A DNA stretch of 10,570 bases. It comes from Sphingomonas sp. (GTDB taxonomy: Bacteria; Pseudomonadota; Alphaproteobacteria; Sphingomonadales; Sphingomonadaceae). Below are positions 1-4,881 of this stretch, one piece after another; within the stretch, counting starts at the first letter, position 1; every line of letters begins with the position of its first letter. Location: contig JAPJRE010000115.1 in the NCBI GenBank assembly GCA_030824725.1, positions 1 through 10,570 on the forward strand. Direction: 5' to 3'. The translations under genes were made by a program, and so were the position numbers. Under the pieces are notes generated by a model. It ran no database searches and was not told where the DNA came from. It saw only the letters and a list, made by a program, of their open reading frames with translations.

Positions 1-37
1 CAGGAGTGAATCAGACCGTCAACGCGACTTCAAGGGC

Positions 38-100
38 GGGTTTTTCAACACAATCCACCACTTTAAGTCATTCGCTGCTCCTGCAGGAGGCCGTTAGCAC
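38..100. mobile_element. Possible insertion-sequence border (remnant)
   Basis: The first ~127 bases are visibly richer in A and T than the rest of the window and hold no convincing gene. The stretch containing GTTTTTCAACACAATC followed by CATTCGCTGC resembles, from memory, the terminal regions of IS5-type insertion sequences. A perfect 12-bp palindrome, CTCCTGCAGGAG, lies at 78-89. No transposase reading frame and no paired inverted repeat can be seen, because the window edge cuts the region. It could equally be plain intergenic DNA. Confidence 0.25.
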
Positions 101-112
101 CGCATCGCAGCC

Positions 113-125
113 TTCAGTTTCTGAA
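113..125. other. Small inverted repeat after the AI-2E transporter gene
   Basis: TTCAG and CTGAA face each other across a 3-base loop, immediately past the stop codon of the leftward transporter gene. The stem is only 5 bp and has no T-run, so it is a weak candidate for a transcript-end hairpin. Confidence 0.2.
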
Positions 126-127
126 CC

Positions 128-1213
128 TCACGGCCGCAGCTCCGCCGTGTGCCCCGCCTCGGCCCCGCCGATATCGCCCTCGGCCACCCACTCCCGCCAG
201 AGCAGCACCAGCGCGGCCATCACGGCCGGCCCCACGAACAGCCCGAGCAGCCCGATCGTCTCCACGCCGCCGAGGATGCCGACCAGCACCCAGACGAAGG
301 GCAGGCGCGTCGTGCCGCCGATCAGGCTCGGGCGCAGGAAATGGTCGATCACGAAGTTGAGCGCATAGCCGATCGCGCCGACCACGATCGCCGCCATCAC
401 CGCCCCCTTGGCGAGCAGCAGCAGCAGCGCCAGCACCAGCACCACCGCAAGGCCGAAGGGGATGATCGAGGCGAAGCCCGAGAACAGCCCGAGCAGGATC
501 GGGTGCGGTACCCCGCCGATCGCGAACAGGATCGCCATCAGGATGCCCTGCGCCAGCCCGAGCAGCACCATCCCGTCGACCGCGCCGCGCACCGCCGCGA
601 AGATCTGGCGGCCCAGCCGGTCGCCTGCGTCGCCGAACGCGCGGGTCGCACCGCGCTCGAGCTCGCGGACGATATTGTCGCGGTCGCGCAGCAGGAAGAA
701 CAGCATGACCAGGGTGAAGGCGAACACCACCACGCGGCGGATCAGGCTGTGGGTGAAGGCCTGCGAGTGGCTGCGCCACAGCGACTGATCCAGCCGGCCG
801 AACTCGGCCGCGGCGGCCTCGGGCGTGGCGAGGTGGAGGTTCCACCAGGCGGTGACCTGCTCGCGCCCCCAGGGCAGGCGGGCGACCCAGTCGGGCAGCG
901 GCACGCCGTGCGCGCGGGCATCCGAAATCCAGGCGGCGACCGACTGCGCCTCCACTACGGCCTGGCTGATCGCGATCGACAGCGGGACCAGCACGACCAG
1001 CAGGATGGCGAGGGTGAGCAGCGCCGCCACGATGGTCGGGCGACCGGGCATCCGCGCGCTCAGCCGCACCCGCAGCGGCTCGACCCCGATCGCCAGCACG
1101 CCGGCCCACAGGATCGCCGGCACGAACGCCATGCCGATCCACAAGGCGGCGGCGGCGATGGCGGCGGCGAGCACCACGCGCGCGCGAGTCTGGGCTTTGG
1201 TGGTGTGCTGCAT
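128..1213 (-). CDS. AI-2E family transporter (PerM/YdiK-like membrane protein)
   Basis: A 361-residue polytopic inner-membrane protein of the AI-2E transporter (PerM/YdiK) family. Family members are proposed exporters of small molecules or ion antiporters; the substrate here cannot be told. Hydrophobic segments lie at about 13-44 (two helices), 60-83, 159-175, 213-233, 239-268, 270-287 and 304-338, with a soluble insert at ~90-155, the family's usual layout. Family hallmarks are IIPFG at 250-254, DHFLRP at 290-295, the GG at 315-316 and GP at 328-329 near the end. The length is normal. The ATG is preceded by a GGGGGA purine run and is the first start giving an uninterrupted N-terminal helix. 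The gene diverges from the PepSY/stress gene pair. The fold family is secure; autoinducer transport should not be assumed from the family name. Confidence 0.93.
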   Translation of the reverse strand: MQHTTKAQTRARVVLAAAIAAAALWIGMAFVPAILWAGVLAIGVEPLRVRLSARMPGRPTIVAALLTLAILLVVLVPLSIAISQAVVEAQSVAAWISDARAHGVPLPDWVARLPWGREQVTAWWNLHLATPEAAAAEFGRLDQSLWRSHSQAFTHSLIRRVVVFAFTLVMLFFLLRDRDNIVRELERGATRAFGDAGDRLGRQIFAAVRGAVDGMVLLGLAQGILMAILFAIGGVPHPILLGLFSGFASIIPFGLAVVLVLALLLLLAKGAVMAAIVVGAIGYALNFVIDHFLRPSLIGGTTRLPFVWVLVGILGGVETIGLLGLFVGPAVMAALVLLWREWVAEGDIGGAEAGHTAELRP

Positions 1214-1290
1214 TGGGTCCCCCGAGGTTCGGCGCGAACAGTGGCGAGGCGCGGCGGCGCTGGCAAGCGGCGGGGCATGATCAAGCCCGA

Positions 1291-1316
1291 TGAACCAATC
1301 AAGTCCTTCAGGGGTT
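1291..1316 (+). promoter_or_regulatory. Candidate EcfG-type general-stress promoter
   Basis: TGAAC at 1291-1295, a 17-base spacer and GGTT at 1313-1316 match the alphaproteobacterial EcfG promoter (GGAAC, 16-17 bases, CGTT) with one mismatch in each element. It lies ~70 bases upstream of the start of the PepSY-like gene. It reads toward a gene pair whose second member is a general-stress-type protein, which fits a stress-sigma promoter. Two mismatches in nine bases make chance occurrence possible. Confidence 0.35.
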
Positions 1317-1383
1317 TAACAAATCTCCACGCCGCCGGGAGGGATCGGCGCGCGTGGGACGTCAGTATATGAGAGGAATGGGC

Positions 1384-1695
1384 ATGAAACGCATGATCAT
1401 GGCCGTCGCGGCGCTTGGCCTCGCGACGACGGGGGCGGCTGCGCAGAGCAGCGGCCAGTCGGGCTCGCACAACCCGGTGGTGAAGGACGGGACGGCGCAC
1501 CATGTCGCGGCCCCCGCCAAGGGCCGCAGCTCCTTCACCGAAGACCAGGCCAAGGGCCGGCTCGCCAAGGCCGGGTACACCAACGTCACCGGCCTGAAGG
1601 GCACCGAGAACGGCGCCTGGCAGGGCATGGCGATGAAGAACGGCAAGAAGGTGACCGTGACGCTCGATTACAAGGGCAACGTCACCGCGCGCTAA
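1384..1695 (+). CDS. Small exported PepSY-like domain protein
   Basis: A 103-residue protein with a clear Sec signal peptide: basic MKR, a hydrophobic core, then a likely cut after Ala20 (GAAA-Q). The mature part has a low-complexity linker (~22-48), then an ~50-residue PepSY-like fold: helix with FTEDQAKGRLAKAGY, then strand, turn and strand with GAWQGMAMKNGKKVTVTLDYKGNV. Related proteins occur as small periplasmic proteins of unknown role in sphingomonads. I chose the ATG at 1384 because AGAGGA at 1372-1377 sits 6 bases before it and the signal peptide then begins properly; in-frame starts at 1354 (GTG), 1369 and 1378 would only add residues before the signal. Only 27 bases separate it from the stress protein gene, so the two are probably co-transcribed. 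The PepSY label rests on pattern similarity. Confidence 0.8.
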   Translation: MKRMIMAVAALGLATTGAAAQSSGQSGSHNPVVKDGTAHHVAAPAKGRSSFTEDQAKGRLAKAGYTNVTGLKGTENGAWQGMAMKNGKKVTVTLDYKGNVTAR

Positions 1696-1722
1696 CCCCA
1701 CGAAATCTGCAGGAGAAATGCG

Positions 1723-2331
1723 ATGAGCCGGACCATTACCCGTCTGTTCGACGATTATTCGGATGCCAAGGCCGCAGTGAACGAGCTCGAGCGGCTCGGC
1801 GTGCCGCACAGCGACCTCAGCATCGTCGCCAACAACACGCACGGCGACCATGACGTGAGCGACGTCAACGCGCATGGCGACGTCAGCCGCGGCGCCTCGA
1901 CCGGCGCGGCGCTGGGCGGCGTCGGCGGCCTGCTCGCCGGCCTCGGCCTGCTGGCGATCCCGGGGCTCGGCCCGATCGTGGCGGCGGGCTGGCTTGCCTC
2001 GACCGCTGCGGGCGCGGCGATCGGCGGCGTCGGTGGTGCTGCCACCGGCGGCATCGTCGGTGCGCTCAAGAATGCCGGCGAGAGCGAGGAGGACGCGCAT
2101 GTCTATTCCGAAGGCGTCCGCCGCGGCGGCACGCTGGTGAGCGCGCGCGTCGAGGACTCGCTGGCGCCGGAAGCCGAGGCGGTGCTCAACCGTCGCGGGG
2201 TCGATGCCGGCACGCGCGGCGCGGCCTATCGCCAGTCGGGCTGGACCGCGTTCGACGACAAGGCGCCGGCCTATACCCGTGACGAGATCGAGCGCGAACG
2301 CAGCGCCTATCGCGAGCCGACGGTGATTTGA
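1723..2331 (+). CDS. General-stress protein, YflT/GSP17M-like with glycine-zipper segment
   Basis: A 202-residue protein. Residues 1-36 (RTITRLFDDYSDAKAAVNEL, then LGVPHSDLSIVANN) match the start of the general stress protein 17M (YflT-like) domain. Residues ~58-116 are a Gly/Ala-rich hydrophobic stretch with repeated GxxxG spacing (glycine zipper), likely membrane-inserting or oligomerising. Residues 124-143 (HVYSEGVRRGGTLVSARV) are the second conserved part of the domain, followed by a charged tail. Such proteins are commonly under general-stress control in alphaproteobacteria; the biochemical role is unknown. AGGAG at 1711-1715 is 7 bases before the ATG. The gene follows the PepSY-like gene closely and ends before a strong terminator. 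The family call is good; the cellular function is not known. Confidence 0.85.
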   Translation: MSRTITRLFDDYSDAKAAVNELERLGVPHSDLSIVANNTHGDHDVSDVNAHGDVSRGASTGAALGGVGGLLAGLGLLAIPGLGPIVAAGWLASTAAGAAIGGVGGAATGGIVGALKNAGESEEDAHVYSEGVRRGGTLVSARVEDSLAPEAEAVLNRRGVDAGTRGAAYRQSGWTAFDDKAPAYTRDEIERERSAYREPTVI

Positions 2332-2353
2332 GTCGTCGCGCTTCGTTTCAAGG

Positions 2354-2382
2354 AAAGCCGGGGGGGCTCCCCCGGCTTTTTT
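2354..2382 (+). terminator. Intrinsic terminator after the stress protein gene
   Basis: A perfect 11-bp stem (AAAGCCGGGGG at 2354-2364, CCCCCGGCTTT at 2369-2379) with a 4-base loop runs into T residues to 2382. It ends the PepSY/stress-protein unit 23 bases past the stop codon. The A-run on the other arm means it could also work for leftward transcription. Confidence 0.9.
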
Positions 2383-2430
2383 GTGTCGCCGCCATTTCGA
2401 GGGCGGCACCCGCGCGGTAGGATGCGCGGC

Positions 2431-3126
2431 ATGACTGGCTTCGATCCGCTCGATTTCCCGGCCCGGTCGGCGCTCCTTGGGCGCCATGCCCGCTTTGCGA
2501 TCGTCGCGGGGGGTGCGCGGCGCTACGATCCGCAGGTCGGCGTCTTCGCCGCCCTCGACGCGCCCACGCCGGACGCGCTGGCGGGGCTCGCCGCGCTCGT
2601 CGCGGCGCAGGGGGATGTCGCGTTTCTGGAGGCCGAGGCGCCGCCGGCCGTGCCGGGGCTGCGCGTGGTGTCCCAGGCTCTCGGCGTGCAGATGGTGGGC
2701 AAGGATCCGCGGCCGGGCACCCTGCCGGAGGTGTGCATCCGCCCACTCGGCGAGGGCGATGCCGAGGCGATGCTGGCGCTTGCCACCCTCACCGAACCGG
2801 GGCCGTTCTTCGCCCGCACCCACCAGCTGGGGACCTTCCTGGGGATCGAGCAGGACGGTCGTCTGCTCGCGATGGCGGGCGAGCGGATGAAGCCGGACGG
2901 GTTCACCGAGATCAGCGGCGTGTGCACCCACCCGGATGCGCGTGGGCGCGGCTATGCCCGCGCGTTGATCTCCGCCGTTGCCGATGCCATCCGCGCACGG
3001 GGCGAGGTGCCGTTTCTCCACGCCTATGCCAGCAATGCGGGTGCGATCGCGCTCTATCGGTCGCTGGGCTTCGTGGTCCGGCGCGAGGTGCAGGTGACTC
3101 GGCTGGGGCGCGAAGAGACGCGCTGA
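2431..3126 (+). CDS. GNAT family N-acetyltransferase (FR47-like)
   Basis: A 231-residue protein with a C-terminal GNAT fold at about 105-225, which transfers an acyl group from acyl-CoA to an amine; the substrate is unknown. The acetyl-CoA-binding loop is visible as R171-G-R-G-Y-A176 after the strand ISGVCTHP (161-168). The last part, NAGAIALYRSLGF (202-214), is the usual motif-B helix and turn of FR47-like members. The first ~100 residues are an Asp/Ala-rich domain seen in this kind of two-part acetyltransferase. The ATG at 2431 is chosen because GGTAGG at 2416-2421 is 9 bases upstream. The in-frame ATG at 2422 touches that site, and the GTG at 2383 lies against the preceding terminator. The gene stands alone between two terminators and converges on nusG. 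Confidence 0.88.
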   Translation: MTGFDPLDFPARSALLGRHARFAIVAGGARRYDPQVGVFAALDAPTPDALAGLAALVAAQGDVAFLEAEAPPAVPGLRVVSQALGVQMVGKDPRPGTLPEVCIRPLGEGDAEAMLALATLTEPGPFFARTHQLGTFLGIEQDGRLLAMAGERMKPDGFTEISGVCTHPDARGRGYARALISAVADAIRARGEVPFLHAYASNAGAIALYRSLGFVVRREVQVTRLGREETR

Positions 3127-3145
3127 GCGGCGGATCGCGCAACCA

Positions 3146-3174
3146 AAAAAGCCGGGGTTGGGCCCCGGCTTTTT
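3146..3174. terminator. Bidirectional intrinsic terminator between GNAT gene and nusG
   Basis: A 12-bp perfect stem (AAAAAGCCGGGG at 3146-3157, CCCCGGCTTTTT at 3163-3174) with a 5-base loop, carrying an A-run on the left and a T-run on the right. It can therefore end both the rightward acetyltransferase transcript and the leftward secE-nusG transcript. Its core is nearly identical to the terminator at 2354-2382. Confidence 0.9.
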
Positions 3175-3207
3175 CGTGTTCGTGGTGGCAAGGCCCGCAG
3201 GCGCGGA

Positions 3208-3747
3208 TCACTTGACGCGTTCGACGTCCTCGAAGCCCAGCTCCAGCGGGGTCGCGCGGCCGAAGATCGAGATCGAGACCTTCACGCGGTTCTTGTCATA
3301 GTCGAGCTCCTCGACCACGCCCGAGAAGGTGGCGAAGTTGCCGCTGATCACCTTGACCGTGTCGCCGATGTCGAAATCGACCTTCAGCTTGGCCTTGGGC
3401 GCCGCGGTGGCCGCTTCTTCCTTGGTGTTGAGGATGCGCGCGGCTTCCGCCTCGCTGATCGGCTGGGGCTTGCCCGAGCTGCCGAGGAAGCCGGTCACCT
3501 TCGGCGTGTTCTTCACCAGGTGATAGACGTCGTCGTTCATCTCGAGCTTGGCGAGCACATAGCCCGGGAAGAACTTCCGCTCGGACTGGATCTTCTTGCC
3601 GCGGCGCACTTCGGTGACCGTCTCGGTCGGCACTTCGACGGACTCGACGAGGCGATCGAGGCCTAGGCGGGTGGCGTCGGCCAGGATCTGGTCGCGGACC
3701 TTGCCCTCGAAACCGGAATAGGCGTGGATGATGTACCAGCGCGACAT
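3208..3747 (-). CDS. nusG: Transcription termination/antitermination factor NusG
   Basis: A 179-residue NusG, the universal RNA polymerase elongation factor, which also contacts Rho and ribosomal protein S10. The N-terminal NGN domain covers ~1-115, starting with WYIIHAYSGFE and carrying the signature ERKFFPGYVL (56-65) and VKNTPKVTGFLG (78-89). After a flexible Glu/Ala/Lys linker comes the KOW domain (~127-179) with IGDTVKVISGNFATFSGVV (127-145). Length and domain order are standard. It starts 17 bases after secE on the same strand, so the two form the usual secE-nusG pair. Downstream comes a terminator rather than rplK, which departs from the common secE-nusG-rplK-rplA order. The identification is certain. 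Confidence 0.99.
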   Translation of the reverse strand: MSRWYIIHAYSGFEGKVRDQILADATRLGLDRLVESVEVPTETVTEVRRGKKIQSERKFFPGYVLAKLEMNDDVYHLVKNTPKVTGFLGSSGKPQPISEAEAARILNTKEEAATAAPKAKLKVDFDIGDTVKVISGNFATFSGVVEELDYDKNRVKVSISIFGRATPLELGFEDVERVK

Positions 3748-3764
3748 GGGTGTTGGTCTTTCTC

Positions 3765-3962
3765 TTACTGCGCGAGGCGGAGGAGGGCGTTGACGATCAG
3801 GTCGAACAACGAATCGATGCCGAGGAAGAAGGTGCCGAGCAGCGTCGTCATGATCATCACCATCACGCCGGTCATGATGGTCTCGCGGCGGGTGGGCCAG
3901 GCGATCTTGCGGGTCTCGGCCTGGACCTGCTTCACGAATTCGACGGGGCTGGTCTTCGCCAC
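3765..3962 (-). CDS. secE: Preprotein translocase subunit SecE
   Basis: A 65-residue short-form SecE, the single-span subunit that clamps SecY in the Sec translocon. The conserved amphipathic cytoplasmic helix is FVKQVQAETRKIAWPTRRET (residues 9-28), containing the KIAWPTR motif. It is followed by one transmembrane helix (~30-53) and a short tail. The start is taken as GTG at 3962 because GAGGA lies 8 bases upstream and the resulting length is that of alphaproteobacterial SecE. An in-frame ATG at 4046 would add 28 residues that do not look like SecE. It is co-transcribed with nusG. Confidence 0.97.
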   Translation of the reverse strand: MAKTSPVEFVKQVQAETRKIAWPTRRETIMTGVMVMIMTTLLGTFFLGIDSLFDLIVNALLRLAQ

Positions 3963-4011
3963 TGGGGCTATCCTCGTGTGAAAAATGGCGCTTCGGGCAT
4001 GGGTCCGCTGC

Positions 4012-4032
4012 CCGGTCCTTCCCAGGAACCGG
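4012..4032 (-). other. Possible hairpin in the secE-nusG leader
   Basis: CCGGT at 4012-4016 and ACCGG at 4028-4032 can pair across an 11-base loop within the ~100-base leader between the proposed secE promoter and the SecE start. The 5-bp stem is short, and no known leader RNA family is recognised. Confidence 0.2.
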
Positions 4033-4065
4033 TGCAATCCACCCACGCTTTCGGCTAGGGGGCTG

Positions 4066-4094
4066 TATCTAGAGGATCGGCGCTAGTTGTGCAA
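4066..4094 (-). promoter_or_regulatory. Candidate housekeeping promoter for secE-nusG
   Basis: Reading leftward, TTGCAC (4094-4089) and TAGATA (4071-4066) are separated by 17 bases, a fair sigma-70-type pair with a good -35 and a weaker -10. Transcription would start near 4059, giving a leader of ~97 bases. The placement between the end of the DedA gene and secE is where a promoter for this essential pair is expected. Confidence 0.45.
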
Positions 4095-4114
4095 GCGTGG
4101 CGCAAACGAAGCGC

Positions 4115-4744
4115 TCAGCGCTGCTTCATCCCCCGCACGCGGTGCCAGATGTAGAACGCCACCAGCCCGACCAGCACGACGCCGATCAGCGCGTCGGCAC
4201 TGTGGAACGCCGCCTTCATGCGGGGATCGCTGTCCCACTTTTCGCCGAGGGTCATGCCCACCCAGGCGAGGCCGAAGCACCAGGGCCAGCTGCCGACAAA
4301 GGTGTAGACATGGAACGGCACCAGCTTCATCCGCGCGACGCCCGCCGGGAAGGCGATGAACGAGCGGATCACCGGCAGCAGCCGGCCGATCAGCACCGCG
4401 ATGCTGCCATAGCGGGCGAAGAAGCGGTCCGCCGCGTCGATCTCGCCCGGGCCGATCAGCAGATATTTGCCCCAGCGCAGCGCCAGCGGGCGGCCGCCAT
4501 GCTTGCCCACCTCATAGGCGACGATCGAGCCGAGGTTGCAGCCGATCGCACCCGCGGTCGCCGCCAGGTACAGATCGAACCGGCCGGTCGAGACCAGATA
4601 GCCCGCGAACGGCATGATGATCTCCGACGGCAGCGGGATGCACGCGGATTCGATCGCCATCAGCACGGCGATGCCGAGATAGCCCCCGCTCGAGATGACC
4701 CAGATGGTGAAGGTGGCAAGGATGCCCAGAATCTTTTCGACCAT
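4115..4744 (-). CDS. DedA family inner-membrane protein
   Basis: A 209-residue membrane protein of the DedA/SNARE-associated family, some members of which flip undecaprenyl phosphate or other lipids and support envelope homeostasis. Conserved elements are seen in order. E32 and the P-L-P-S-E run ending at E41 form the first re-entrant motif. FFARYGSIAVLIGRLLP (108-124) is followed by R127 and FPAGVARM (132-139), the second motif with its conserved arginines. Hydrophobic helices then follow at ~142-165 and ~185-201. The length is normal. No clear ribosome-binding site precedes the ATG, but the MVEKILGILATF start fits the family. It reads toward secE with a 152-base gap and diverges from the glycosidase gene on its other side. 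It could be the undecaprenyl-phosphate flippase type, but residues alone do not settle the substrate. Confidence 0.92.
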   Translation of the reverse strand: MVEKILGILATFTIWVISSGGYLGIAVLMAIESACIPLPSEIIMPFAGYLVSTGRFDLYLAATAGAIGCNLGSIVAYEVGKHGGRPLALRWGKYLLIGPGEIDAADRFFARYGSIAVLIGRLLPVIRSFIAFPAGVARMKLVPFHVYTFVGSWPWCFGLAWVGMTLGEKWDSDPRMKAAFHSADALIGVVLVGLVAFYIWHRVRGMKQR

Positions 4745-4881
4745 GCGCGCTTGGTTGGGGCAGGCGGGCGATTTTGGGAAGCCGCTTTTTTGCGCGGTGC
4801 AGCGAAAGCGCGCCGGGGTTGGCGTGGGGGAAGGGGTCTGATAACCCGGAGTAAATCGGACGAACGGAGAGGGGTGCGCGC

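Noticed and set aside
149..1372. Rightward open frame of 407 codons opposite the AI-2E transporter
   Set aside because: Its composition (runs of His, Gln, Arg and Asp) is that of an antisense frame, while the other strand encodes a recognised membrane protein.
1060..3021. Long leftward open frame of 653 codons
   Set aside because: It runs antisense through the PepSY-like, stress-protein and acetyltransferase genes, crosses a strong terminator and has Arg/Ala/Gly-rich non-protein-like composition. It is a GC-bias shadow.
3963..4114. A tRNA gene upstream of secE, as tRNA-Trp often lies there
   Set aside because: No cloverleaf, T-loop GTTCGAATC-like sequence or CCA end is present on either strand.
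4745..4881. A regulator operator or promoter in the DedA/GH127 divergent gap
   Set aside because: Only short pairs such as GGGT/ACCC and GCGCG/CGCGC are seen, which GC-rich DNA yields by chance; no convincing -35/-10 pair or palindrome.
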